Part shown: piece after piece, positions 24,412 to 32,459 of the stretch | Layout of the letters: every line of letters begins with the position of its first letter | Numbering within the stretch: position 1 is the stretch's first letter | Assembly: GCF_051388935.1 (NCBI RefSeq) | Contig: NZ_JBPKBI010000017.1 | Location: 62,001 to 126,000, forward strand | Length of the DNA: 64,000 bases | Direction: 5' to 3' | Source of the DNA: Yinghuangia sp035454725 | GTDB taxonomy: Bacteria; Actinomycetota; Actinomycetes; Streptomycetales; Streptomycetaceae | Made by a program: the position numbers and the translations under genes | The notes under the pieces: model-generated | Told to the model about the DNA's origin: nothing | The model's input: the letters and a program-made list of their open reading frames with translations, nothing else | The model's database searches: none

Positions 24412-25113
24412 ATGACCGAGCGCACAGCCAAAGCTCTGCCGCCTGTCGTCGACCGGGAAACGTGGCGGGCGGCGGTCGATGAGTTGCGGGTGCGGGAGAA
24501 GGCAGCCACGCGGGAGCTCGACGCGATCGCGGCGCAGCGTCGCAGGCTGCCGATGGTCGAGCTGCCGGATTACACGCTGACCGGGGCGGATGGGCCTGTT
24601 CGGCTGGTCGACGTCTTCGACGGGCGCTCGCAGCTCATCGTCTACAACCACATGTGGTCCGACGGCGCGGAGTGGCAGTGCGGCGGGTGCACCGGCCTGA
24701 CGTCGCAGTACGTCCGGTTGGAATGGCTCGACAACTACGATGCGCGCTTTGTGATCGTGACCAACGGGCCGATCGAGGAAGCGCTGGCGTACAAGGCCAA
24801 AGTCGGTAACACCATGGACTGGTACTCGTCGTCGGACAGCTCGTTCGGGGCCGACGTGGACGCGCCGCCCGGTGGAGGGTTCGCGGTGAACGTGTTCCTC
24901 CGCGACGGGGACACCGTCTACCGGACCTGGCACACCACCGGCCGCGGTACGGAACAGCTCAGCTACACCTTCGCGTTGGTCGACATCCTGCCGTGGGGTC
25001 GTCAGGAGGAGTGGCAGGATTCACCCGACGGTTGGCCGCAGTCGCCCACCTACTCCAAGTGGCTCGACTCTCCCGATGTCGCGCGATTCTACGGTCGACG
25101 GCATGAGGCGTGA
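24412..25113 (+). CDS. DUF899 thioredoxin-fold protein
   Basis: 233 residues; ATG 24412 is preferred over 24397 because GGGAGGA precedes it. Matches the DUF899 family (thioredoxin-like fold): LPDYTLTGADGPVRLVDVF, then LIVYNHMWSDGAEWQCGGCTG, which carries a CxxC pair (Cys-Gly-Gly-Cys) where the thioredoxin motif lies, and later DWYSSSDSSFGADV and VNVFLRDGDTVYRTW. Function of the family is undefined; a redox role is plausible from the fold. The next gene begins at or over its stop codon, so the two are probably co-transcribed. Confidence 0.88.
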   Translation: MTERTAKALPPVVDRETWRAAVDELRVREKAATRELDAIAAQRRRLPMVELPDYTLTGADGPVRLVDVFDGRSQLIVYNHMWSDGAEWQCGGCTGLTSQYVRLEWLDNYDARFVIVTNGPIEEALAYKAKVGNTMDWYSSSDSSFGADVDAPPGGGFAVNVFLRDGDTVYRTWHTTGRGTEQLSYTFALVDILPWGRQEEWQDSPDGWPQSPTYSKWLDSPDVARFYGRRHEA

Positions 25114-25120
25114 GGCGGCG

Positions 25121-25969
25121 GTGACGACGATGAAGCCCACGCACCAGGGGCACCTGGCGATCAACGGCCTGAGCCTCCACCACGAGGTGTACGGCGAACT
25201 CGGCACGTCGGGCACGCCCCCGTTGCTGCTCATTCCCGGCGCGTTCATGGGCACGGAGTCGATGCAGCCGTGGGTGTCGGCCTTCGCGGCCGAGCGCACC
25301 GTGATCGTCTTCGACCAGCAAGGCCACGGTCGCACCCCCGACACCTCGCGCCCGATGTCGTACGAGCAATTCGCCGACGACGCCGCGGCGTTGCTGCGGG
25401 CGTTGCGGGTCGAGCGCGCGGACGTCATGGGCTATTCCCAAGGCGGCGGGGTCGCGCTGCAACTCGCGCTTCGTCACCCGGCGCTCGTCGGCAAGCTGGT
25501 CTCCATGTCGGCCACCTACCGCCAGGACGGCTGGTATCCCGCCGTGTTGGAGGGGATCGCGGGTCTTGGTGCCGCTGCGTTCGAGGGGTCATCCGTCGAG
25601 AAGGCGTTCAAGGAGCACACACCGGACCCCGCGGCGTTCGACGCCTACGTCGACAAGATGAAGACCCTGAACATCGACGACCAGGACATCAGCGACGCGC
25701 AGATGCGCGGGATGTCCGCGCGGACGATGGTCATCGTGGGCGACGCGGACGGCGTTACGCCGGAGCACGCCCTGGCGATGTTCAAATTGCGCGGCGGCGG
25801 AGACAAGGAAGCGGCGGCCACGGGGATGCTGCACCAGGCACCGGCCGCACGCCTGGTGGTCCTGCCGGCGACGTCGCATATCGGCATCTTCGGGGAATCG
25901 GCGGTACTGGTGCCGATGGTGACGGCGTTCCTCGACGACGTGCCGCCGACGACGCCGAGTCTCTTCTAG
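25121..25969 (+). CDS. Alpha/beta-fold hydrolase
   Basis: About 282 residues; start at GTG 25121 with a GAGG-type site, although ATG 25103 (overlapping the upstream stop) and ATG 25130 are alternatives. Nucleophile elbow GYSQGG, oxyanion region LLLIPGAFMG, acid in VGDADGV and His in ATSHIGIFG form the usual Ser-Asp-His triad. Typical of small esterases or haloperoxidase-like hydrolases with no cofactor. Adjacent to the DUF899 gene in the same direction. Substrate unknown. Confidence 0.9.
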   Translation: MTTMKPTHQGHLAINGLSLHHEVYGELGTSGTPPLLLIPGAFMGTESMQPWVSAFAAERTVIVFDQQGHGRTPDTSRPMSYEQFADDAAALLRALRVERADVMGYSQGGGVALQLALRHPALVGKLVSMSATYRQDGWYPAVLEGIAGLGAAAFEGSSVEKAFKEHTPDPAAFDAYVDKMKTLNIDDQDISDAQMRGMSARTMVIVGDADGVTPEHALAMFKLRGGGDKEAAATGMLHQAPAARLVVLPATSHIGIFGESAVLVPMVTAFLDDVPPTTPSLF

Positions 25970-26102
25970 CGCTCTGACCAGGAGATTCGCGGGGGTGTCG
26001 GTGGTGTCCGGACCTGCGGCCGTTGGCCAAGGACCGCACAGGGGTGGTTCGTTGCGGACCGTTCCGCCCCCAGTGCGGCGTCACGGTGCTTTCGGCCGCA
26101 GG

Positions 26103-27047
26103 TCAGGAGGGGTTGCGGGTGGGTAGGGCGCCGGGGAGCCCGTCCGGGCTGATCTCGTCCACGTCGTCGGCGGGCGGAGGGGTGTCGTCGATCGGCTTGC
26201 CCCAGTCCCAGTAGCGGGTGGTCACCTTCGTGGTCTTCGGTACGCCGCCGCTCTTCGCGGTGGTCACCGTGATCTGCCGGACGGGCAGGGAGTCCTGCCC
26301 GATCCAAAGGTCGATCCTGGCGTTGTCGAAGCCCTGGTCCGTCCAGAACGCGCGCAGGGCCTCGTACTGCTTCTCGGACAGGCCGAAGTCGGCCGCGGCG
26401 TTGTCGTGCAGGAGCAGGAGTGAAATGGTGCCGTTGTAGTGCGTCGTGGCGATCCCGTCGATGGTCTCCTTGCCGACCTCGCCGATGTCTCCGGACTTTT
26501 GCAGAAGGGCCAGTTGCGCGGAGAAGTCCTCCGGGGTGCTGCTCGTCGAAGTCGGCAGGTCCAGGGTCGTCTTGCTCCAGTGTTTGCCATTGCTGAGCTG
26601 GATCATGAGGGGACTGTTGCTCGAATAGACCACGCCGCCGGGCAGTTGCAGCGACTCGCTGACCTGCGGTTCGGTCGGCCGGTTCGGCAGCCCCAAGCCC
26701 TCGTACGCGGCGGGGAACACGGTCGTGACCTGGCGCAACGCCGCCCGGTCGCCCAGGCGTACCTGGAAATCGTGTGTCGAGGTGAGCACCCCGTCCGTCT
26801 GCGCCTCGGAGTGTCCCTTGTACGTCTGGGCGGTCTGCAACTTGTCGCGTGTCCCGGCCAGTCGAAGTGCGGCGCCGGACAAGCTGGGGGAGCGCGCAGG
26901 GGTGGGTGCGGTCGAGGCTACCGCGGTCGGTGGTGCCGTCGACGACGGGCGGCTTGCGTCGGATTCGGAGTCACCGGTCACCCCCGAGCATCCGGACAAG
27001 ACCAGGGCGAGCACGGCGACGGCGCCGGACGTGGTGACTTTTCGCAT
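26103..27047 (-). CDS. Exported lipoprotein, LolA/LppX-like fold
   Basis: 314-residue lipoprotein. ATG 27047 with AGGAG upstream; signal peptide AVAVLALVLSGC with a lipobox LSGC. A Ser/Thr/Pro/Ala-rich spacer of about 40 residues precedes a globular part with alternating beta pattern (DFQVRLGDRAALRQVTTVF; RIDLWIGQDSLPVRQITV; TTRYWDWGKPID) like the LolA/LppX hydrophobic-ligand carriers of actinobacteria. Probably a cell-surface lipid- or envelope-related protein. It is monocistronic and lies downstream of the kinase gene at 27349 on the same strand, with 300 bases between. Confidence 0.75.
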   Translation of the reverse strand: MRKVTTSGAVAVLALVLSGCSGVTGDSESDASRPSSTAPPTAVASTAPTPARSPSLSGAALRLAGTRDKLQTAQTYKGHSEAQTDGVLTSTHDFQVRLGDRAALRQVTTVFPAAYEGLGLPNRPTEPQVSESLQLPGGVVYSSNSPLMIQLSNGKHWSKTTLDLPTSTSSTPEDFSAQLALLQKSGDIGEVGKETIDGIATTHYNGTISLLLLHDNAAADFGLSEKQYEALRAFWTDQGFDNARIDLWIGQDSLPVRQITVTTAKSGGVPKTTKVTTRYWDWGKPIDDTPPPADDVDEISPDGLPGALPTRNPS

Positions 27048-27348
27048 GGGCGACGGCTCCTGAAGGCGATGTTCGGGGCGGAGAACGTACCAATGCGATC
27101 GGCCCGCAGGTCTGCGACGGCGCGAACTGTACAACGGTCATGGGAAACCGGCGTGCGTCACCGGACACGGACAACCCTCGGCCTGCACCCCGGCCGCCGC
27201 AGTCGTCGGTAGCTCGGACACAGCCGAGCGGGAGCCTGCCGCAGCGGCACGGTTCGGCGGGCCCCGGGAGGCGTGGTCGTGTCCCTGTGTTGATCGCCGC
27301 CGCGTCGGCGTGCAGCGCCTTGTCGTTGCCTGTCGGCGGGCCGGAGAG
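27048..27348. other. Intergenic region between kinase and lipoprotein genes
   Basis: About 300 bases without a convincing gene. No strong hairpin is seen. It includes the upstream region of the lipoprotein gene (minus strand). Confidence 0.4.
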
Positions 27349-28692
27349 CTACTTCGCCGGTTTCTCGGGCTTGTTGCCGGCCTTGCTTTTCTCCTTGGCT
27401 TTGCCCTGGCCCTTTGCGCTGTCGTCTCTTTGTCGGTTGTCGCCGTCCTCGCCGGTGTCGGGCTTCCCCGGTGGCGTCGGGGCGGGTGACGTGGGGGAGA
27501 CGGTCCGTGTCACGGCGTCGACCGGTGTGGTCAAAGGTTCCGGGGTGGGATGGATCGTCGGAGCGGGCGATGTGCCGGGCTGCGTGGGCGGCGGCGTCGG
27601 CACGATCGCGGGTGCGGGACGATCGCTGCCCGCGTCGGAGCCGGTGCCGTTGTCGAGTACGGCCGCGGTGGTTCCGCCCGCGCCCAGGACAATGCCGATG
27701 ACCAGGCTCGCGGCCAGGGGGCGGCGCCGTTTCGGCTGCGCCGCGCCCGTGCCGGGAGCGACAGGCAGCGGCGGGTGGTCGCGGTCACCGGCGGGCGTGC
27801 GGGACGTCACGATGTCGGCATCGGTCGTCGTGCCGGACGCAAGGACCCCCGCGCCGGACGCAAGGACCCCCGCGGCGGCTGTGAGCATCCGCACGCACTC
27901 GGCGGCATCGGGCCGGTCGGCGGGATCCGTACGCGTCATGGCCTCGATGACCGAGGCGAGTTCCACGGGCACGCGCGCCGTGATGTGCGGCGGGCGCAGC
28001 GTGCGGGCGGTACCGGCTCCGAGGGGGCCTCCGGGATACTCCCGTTCACCCTTGAGTGCTTCGAGGAGCACCAGACCCAGGGCGTGGATGTCGCTTGCCG
28101 GTCCCGAACCGCGGCCGAGGAGTTGTTCCGGCGCCAGGTAGGGAACGGTGCCGACGATTGTGTCGGGCGCGGAGCGGGTGGGTTCGTCGACGAGACGGGA
28201 GATCCCGAAATCCGCCAGGTAGGGGGCGTCGTCGAGCCCGACGAGGACATTCGACGGTTTCACGTCGCGGTGGACGATGCCGGCCGCGTGCACGTGTTCC
28301 AGCGCCGAGGCCAACCGCGCGCCGAGTCGCGCCACGCGTTCCGCCGACAGTGGACCGTCGAGTATGTGTTCACGCAAGGTGACGCCCTCGACCAGGCGCA
28401 TCACGATGTAGACGGAGGTTTCGTGCCGGCCGACATCGTGGACGGCGACAAGCCCGGGGTGCGCGACCCGGCCCAGCAACTCGGCCTCCTGGCAAAAGCG
28501 TTCCGCGGTCACCGCACAGGCACCGGGCCGGAACACCTTGACCGCCACATCGCGTCGCAGTCGCATGTCTAATCCGCGGAAGACATCGGCCGTACCGCCC
28601 GCGCCGAGCAGCTCCCGCAGTCGGTAGCGACCGGCGAGGACGCTGCCGACGCCTGGGGCCGGACGCCGGACCCGGCGTGGCAGTGCCGTCAT
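27349..28692 (-). CDS. Serine/threonine protein kinase (Hanks type), membrane anchored
   Basis: 447 residues. Kinase domain at about 23-270: glycine loop LLGAGGTADVFRG, ATP-binding Lys near 52 (VAVKVF), catalytic loop HRDVKPSN (Asp near 143), metal-binding DFG near 161 and YLAPEQ. Then a linker, one transmembrane helix (PLAASLVIGIVLGAGGTTAAV near 328-348), and an extracytoplasmic Thr/Pro-rich tail ending in a Lys-rich stretch. No PASTA domains, so not a PknB orthologue. The linker holds a perfect 21-base tandem duplication encoding GVLASGA twice. Likely senses an envelope cue or just anchors the kinase at the membrane; substrates unknown. Confidence 0.95.
   Translation of the reverse strand: MTALPRRVRRPAPGVGSVLAGRYRLRELLGAGGTADVFRGLDMRLRRDVAVKVFRPGACAVTAERFCQEAELLGRVAHPGLVAVHDVGRHETSVYIVMRLVEGVTLREHILDGPLSAERVARLGARLASALEHVHAAGIVHRDVKPSNVLVGLDDAPYLADFGISRLVDEPTRSAPDTIVGTVPYLAPEQLLGRGSGPASDIHALGLVLLEALKGEREYPGGPLGAGTARTLRPPHITARVPVELASVIEAMTRTDPADRPDAAECVRMLTAAAGVLASGAGVLASGTTTDADIVTSRTPAGDRDHPPLPVAPGTGAAQPKRRRPLAASLVIGIVLGAGGTTAAVLDNGTGSDAGSDRPAPAIVPTPPPTQPGTSPAPTIHPTPEPLTTPVDAVTRTVSPTSPAPTPPGKPDTGEDGDNRQRDDSAKGQGKAKEKSKAGNKPEKPAK
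27833..27874. repeat. Tandem duplication of 21 bases inside the kinase gene
   Basis: The unit CCGGACGCAAGGACCCCCGCG occurs twice head to tail in frame, adding seven residues to the juxtamembrane linker. Perfect copies indicate a recent slippage event. Confidence 0.85.
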
Positions 28693-28771
28693 ACGTCCTC
28701 CCGGTTCGCCCTCACAACGCCCGGATGTCTACCCGTCCTCCGGCCTCGCATTCCGGAGAACACGGAGGAGG

Positions 28772-28810
28772 ACCGCAAGCGAGCACCGCAAGCGAGCACC
28801 GCAAGCGAGC
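28772..28810. repeat. Three perfect 13-base tandem repeats
   Basis: ACCGCAAGCGAGC occurs three times without a spacer in the intergenic region between the kinase and DUF3618 genes. Too few and too short for a CRISPR array; a minisatellite produced by slippage, possibly variable between strains. Confidence 0.85.
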
Positions 28811-28934
28811 ACCGGCGTCGTCGGACGCGTCCTCGTCGTGCTAGGAGGAGTTCCCTGTTGCGCGGCACCGTCCGGCAGCCGTGCCGCCGACAGCGCCCGA
28901 GGCGAGGCCGAGCGGCCTGGAGGAGATCCGCGGT

Positions 28935-29414
28935 TCACGCCTTGTGGCGGCGCCAGGCCAGCCACACCACTACGGCGACGGCCACGCCCGCGCCCGCGAG
29001 CCGCAGGTTGCGGTTGTCCCGGACCGTCCGTGCTCCCTGGGACGTCTCGTCCCGCACCGACTCCGGAACCTTGTCCTCCCACAGCTGCCCCGCACGGGAC
29101 GCCTGGGCCCGAGCCTGTCCCGCGGCCTTGTCCTTGACCCGGTCGGGCAGTTTGTCCTGAGCCTGGTGTGTCAGTTCGACGGCCTTCGCCTTCAGTTCGC
29201 CGGCTTTCGCGGCCGCTTGTTCCTTCAGCGCCTCGGCCTTGGCGGCTGCCTGTTCCTTGACTTCGGTGGCCTTCTCCTGGGCGCGGGCCTTGACATCGGT
29301 TTTGGCTGCCAGCGCCTGGACCGTCTCGCCGAGCTCGGCGCGGGTCCGCTCGATCTGTTCGCGCAGCGCCTCGGGGTTCGAAGCAGGCTGCCCGTCGTGG
29401 GCCGACTGGGTCAT
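28935..29414 (-). CDS. DUF3618 protein, membrane-anchored coiled coil
   Basis: 159 residues. N-terminal DUF3618 motif (NPEALREQIERTRAELGETV), then a long Ala/Lys/Glu-rich amphipathic helix with repeats of KEQAAAKA, and a C-terminal transmembrane helix (LRLAGAGVAVAVVVWLAW) followed by basic residues. It resembles apolipoprotein-like stress proteins. Its ATG overlaps the stop of the upstream holin-like gene as ATGA, so the two are co-translated. Such pairs are widespread in actinomycetes and thought to act in envelope stress; direct function unknown. Confidence 0.85.
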   Translation of the reverse strand: MTQSAHDGQPASNPEALREQIERTRAELGETVQALAAKTDVKARAQEKATEVKEQAAAKAEALKEQAAAKAGELKAKAVELTHQAQDKLPDRVKDKAAGQARAQASRAGQLWEDKVPESVRDETSQGARTVRDNRNLRLAGAGVAVAVVVWLAWRRHKA

Positions 29415-29839
29415 CGGTGTGCACTCCCCTTGATCTCGGCGACGTCGGCCTTTACGTTCTCGATCGTTTGTTCGGGTGCAAGTGGCGCGGCGCGGTGGAC
29501 CTGCTGCTTCCCCATCAGGGCCATCACCCCGGCGATCACGCCGAGGCCCGCGGTGACGATGAGCGCCGCCGCCCAGACCGGCAGCGGCACCGCCAGCGCC
29601 GCGATCGTGGTGGCCACCAGAGCCTGCAGCATCAGGAAACCGACCACCCCGGCGCCGCCGAAAAGGCCGCCGCCCTTGCCGTAGCGCTTGCCCTTCTCCT
29701 TCATCTCCGCCTGCGCCAAGCGGATTTCCCCGCGTACCAGCTCCGTGAGCTGCTGCGACGCCTGCTGCACCAACGCGCCCACCGGCTCCTGACCGCGCGC
29801 CGGGCGCTCGGTAGTGGTGTAGTGCTGCGTGCTCGACAC
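29411..29839 (-). CDS. Phage-holin-like (YqjE superfamily) membrane protein
   Basis: 142 residues from GTG 29839, with GGGAGG eight bases upstream. An amphipathic N-terminal helix (LVQQASQQLTELVRGEIRLA) and two transmembrane helices near the centre (VVGFLMLQALVATTIAALAV and AALIVTAGLGVIAGVMALMG) match the actinobacterial holin-superfamily III / YqjE proteins. These are chromosomal and not part of a prophage here. Coupled to the DUF3618 gene. Confidence 0.82.
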   Translation of the reverse strand: MSSTQHYTTTERPARGQEPVGALVQQASQQLTELVRGEIRLAQAEMKEKGKRYGKGGGLFGGAGVVGFLMLQALVATTIAALAVPLPVWAAALIVTAGLGVIAGVMALMGKQQVHRAAPLAPEQTIENVKADVAEIKGSAHR

Positions 29840-30176
29840 GGCGATCACCTCCCGTCTGCGTCGTTCCCGCTCGCCGGACCGCCCTGTCGCGTCCGGCCGT
29901 CTGTTGGTGGCGATTACCCCGAACAGCCGAGTTCGGTCACGTCTTCTCCGGACTTGTGCTCGTTGGGGCGTCCGTGGCAGCTCAGGCGGTTGCGTTCGGA
30001 AGCAGCAAGTGCGGGTCGCGGCCGTCGAGCCCGTCGGTGCGGTATCACCAGGCGAGCGGGCCGGGGGGTCCTTGGTCGAGCAGGACAGACGAAGGAGTCA
30101 CGCCGCGTTTCCGCCGACCCGGATGGCACCGGTCCAGGTCGACCGCGCGTCGCGGTGCAGCAGGGCGATGCCCGGG
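29840..30176. other. Intergenic region upstream of the holin/DUF3618 pair
   Basis: 337 bases without a gene. On the minus strand it must contain the promoter of the pair; a GGGGTAAT sequence near 29914-29921 recalls the -10 of stress sigma factors, but the -35 side is weak. Confidence 0.3.
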
Positions 30177-30938
30177 TTACGGCCTTCTCGCCACCACCAG
30201 ATCCACCATGTAGGTCTCTTCGACCATCCCGTCCGGGAACAGTTCGCACAGCACCGTCCGCTCCCGGGCCAGGAATTCCGCCGTCTTGTCCTTGCCCAGG
30301 ACGAGGAACGCCGACCAACTGGTGACATTGGCGAGGTGGGTGTCGACGGGAACAGTGCGGCTCCAGGTCAATTGTCGCCGGGTGAAGGGGAGTTCGCCCA
30401 GGGCCGCGAGGCGGTCGGCCTGGATGTCGTCGGGACGCCTGCGGTCCGCGGGGTCAACCCCGCAAGCCTGCGCGACGCGGTCGGCCTGGGCCAGAGCCCA
30501 CGGCGGGTCGGCGCAGCCGGTGTTCCACCACAGGGCCAGCACGCCGCCGGGGCGCAGCACCCGCAGTGCCTCGGGCACGGAACGCTTGGTGTCCGTCCAG
30601 TGCCAGGACTGTGCGTACGTCAACAGGTCGCACGACGACGTCGCGAGTGGCAGCGCGTTGCCGTCACCTCGGACGATCGGCACGTTCGGCAGCGCCCGGC
30701 GAAACTCCGCAGCCATCCCCTCGCCGGGCTCCACGGCGATCACTTCGGCGCCGCGCTCGCGCAGCAGCGCGGTGGCGATGCCGGTGCCTGCGCCGATGTC
30801 GGCCACGCGAGCACCCCTCAGCGGGCGCCCGCCGACCTCTTCCACGGCGTCCAGGACGGAGGGCGGGTACGAGGGCCGGTTCGCGGCGTACTGGGCGGCG
30901 GCCATGTTGAAGGAGTGGGCACGTGAGGCGGAGACCAT
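30177..30938 (-). CDS. Class I SAM-dependent methyltransferase
   Basis: 253 residues from ATG 30938, which is preceded by GAGG; the open frame to 31145 is an unlikely extension. N-terminal FNMAAAQYAANRPSYPP is the typical opening of the UbiE/COQ5-like small-molecule methyltransferases. SAM-binding motif I is VADIGAGTGIAT, motif II AEVIAVEPGEGM, and the acidic loop VRGDGNALPL. Post-motif LRPGGVLALWW. Acceptor unknown. It stands divergent to the CGNR gene at 31150. Confidence 0.9.
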   Translation of the reverse strand: MVSASRAHSFNMAAAQYAANRPSYPPSVLDAVEEVGGRPLRGARVADIGAGTGIATALLRERGAEVIAVEPGEGMAAEFRRALPNVPIVRGDGNALPLATSSCDLLTYAQSWHWTDTKRSVPEALRVLRPGGVLALWWNTGCADPPWALAQADRVAQACGVDPADRRRPDDIQADRLAALGELPFTRRQLTWSRTVPVDTHLANVTSWSAFLVLGKDKTAEFLARERTVLCELFPDGMVEETYMVDLVVARRP

Positions 30939-31136
30939 GCCCTCATCCTCGCGCGCAGACCCTGGCAGCCGGAAGGGCCGTCCAGGCAAGGACGACAGGG
31001 GCCACACGCCGACGACCTGAGGCCCCGGGCCACCGTCGAAGCGTTCGACCGGCGGCGATGCTCCTGCTCCTCGCCGGGGCCTCCGTCGGCCGCGCGCCCG
31101 TGCCGACCCGCAGTCAGGTAAGGCTTGAAATTCTGC

Positions 31137-31142
31137 TATAAA
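31137..31142 (+). promoter_or_regulatory. -10 element of a probably leaderless promoter
   Basis: TATAAA stands alone in GC-rich DNA, eight bases before the GTG at 31150. Transcription would start at about 31149-31150, that is at the start codon. No ribosome-binding sequence lies between. The -35 region (around 31113-31118) is poor. Confidence 0.5.
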
Positions 31143-31149
31143 CATTACC

Positions 31150-31722
31150 GTGAAGATTCCGCTCGACGACTACGCTTGGGGCGTGGCGGTGGCGAATGAC
31201 CTGATCGCCACCTCGCCCACAGTGCGCGCCGGCACGGACGCGCTGCCCGACCCGGTCACGCTGTCGGACTTCCTCACCGCGCACAGGCTGCAGCGTGACG
31301 AACCGCCGACCGACGCGGACGTGTACCACGTGCATCTTCTGCGCCGCGAGGTAAGGGGGATCATCGAGACCGAGACCGCCGAACAAGCCGTCGCAGGGGC
31401 GACCGTATTGCTGCGCCGCGCCGGGCTGGCCCCGACCCTGGAACGGCACGACAAGAGCCGTTGGCAGTGGCTGCTGCCCACCGCACCGGGAGCCACTCTC
31501 GCCGACGAGATCGCCGCGGTCGTCGCCGTCGGCATCCTCGGGGTCGTCCGAACGCTGGGAAGCGAACGGTTTCGTCCCTGCGAAGCACCCGACTGCCGCG
31601 GGGTGTTCGTCGACATCAGCCGAGGCGGGCGGCGGCGCTACTGCATGCCCGACCTGTGCGGCAACCGCGTCAACGTCGCCAACCACCGTGCACGCAAACG
31701 TGAAGGGATCGCGATCCGTTGA
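31150..31722 (+). CDS. CGNR zinc-finger protein (ABATE domain), putative regulator
   Basis: 190 residues. N-terminal ABATE-type stress-induced domain (about 1-130) and a C-terminal zinc finger with FRPCEAPDCRGVFVD and YCMPDLCGNRVNVANH, the CGNR motif that gives the family its name; the four Cys bind zinc and the basic tail (HRARKRE) is likely to touch DNA. The GTG start has no Shine-Dalgarno sequence and follows a TATAAA box at leaderless distance. Its stop overlaps the TTG of the phosphatase-like gene as TTGA, so the two are made together. Confidence 0.9.
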   Translation: MKIPLDDYAWGVAVANDLIATSPTVRAGTDALPDPVTLSDFLTAHRLQRDEPPTDADVYHVHLLRREVRGIIETETAEQAVAGATVLLRRAGLAPTLERHDKSRWQWLLPTAPGATLADEIAAVVAVGILGVVRTLGSERFRPCEAPDCRGVFVDISRGGRRRYCMPDLCGNRVNVANHRARKREGIAIR

Positions 31723-32174
31723 ACACTCCGACATTGCACGGGGCCATCGAGCTGCCCGACGGCACCCGCGTCCGCGGCCGCGGCCTGCGCCGTCCTCTGC
31801 CTGACGGGCCCGCACCCGAGATCGGCCTCTACCTCGGGTCCGATCGGCTGCGCCGCCGCCACGAGGCCGCGATGACCTGGCCCCACACCTGGATCGACTG
31901 GCCCGACTTCCTGCTGCCCCGCGACCGCGACGAGGCGGTCCGACAGATCCACCGCACACACCAACAGATGAGGTCCGGCGCCTCGGCCGAAGTCGCGTGC
32001 GGCGGCGGTATCGGCCGCACGGGCACTGTCATCGCCTGCCTGGCCGTACTGTCCGGTGTCGACCCCTCCGACGCTGTCGCCTGGACACGCGCACACCACC
32101 ACCCGAAAGCCGTCGAAACGCCCTGGCAACGCCGCTGGGTGGCCCGCTTTCCCCAGACTGCCCCCGAGCGCTGA
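31719..32174 (+). CDS. Cys-dependent protein-tyrosine/dual-specificity phosphatase-like protein
   Basis: 151 residues starting with TTG 31719 in a four-base overlap with the CGNR gene. The signature ACGGGIGRTGTV fits the Cx5R phosphate loop (Cys then five residues then Arg-Thr), with an upstream WPDFLLPRD segment where a general acid Asp would sit, and a helix after the loop (IACLAVLSGVDPSDAVAWTR). The arrangement resembles atypical dual-specificity phosphatases. Whether its substrate is a protein, a nucleotide or a phosphoinositide is unknown. Coupling to a zinc-finger regulator suggests a regulatory pair. Confidence 0.78.
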   Translation: MNTPTLHGAIELPDGTRVRGRGLRRPLPDGPAPEIGLYLGSDRLRRRHEAAMTWPHTWIDWPDFLLPRDRDEAVRQIHRTHQQMRSGASAEVACGGGIGRTGTVIACLAVLSGVDPSDAVAWTRAHHHPKAVETPWQRRWVARFPQTAPER

Positions 32175-32459
32175 GCGGGGCCACGGCATCTCGCGCAACT
32201 GCACGAGCCGACACCGCCAAGTCGCCGGCGACTCGCGACGGACCACCTTCGCACACAGGCGCCAACCACAACAGCGCCGGCTTCGGCCACCTCCTGGTCC
32301 GGGACGCGGCCCCCGCACCCCCGACTGCGGCCCTACTGATCCCGATCGCATCGTCGTGCCGGCCGGACGCGCCGACCGCAGCCGCGCAACCGTTGGCCCT
32401 CGCCAAGTAACGCCCACCACTTGGTTTCTGACGTCGTGTCATGCGCCATACTTCGGCGC

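Noticed and set aside
28772..28810. Short direct repeats considered as a CRISPR array
   Set aside because: Units are 13 bases, directly adjacent, with no spacers and no cas genes.
29411..29839. Holin-like gene as evidence of a prophage
   Set aside because: No other phage genes nearby; this family is chromosomal in actinomycetes and paired with DUF3618.
29840..30000. Stress-sigma-like promoter for the holin/DUF3618 operon
   Set aside because: A GGGTAA-like -10 is present, but no convincing -35 at the right distance.
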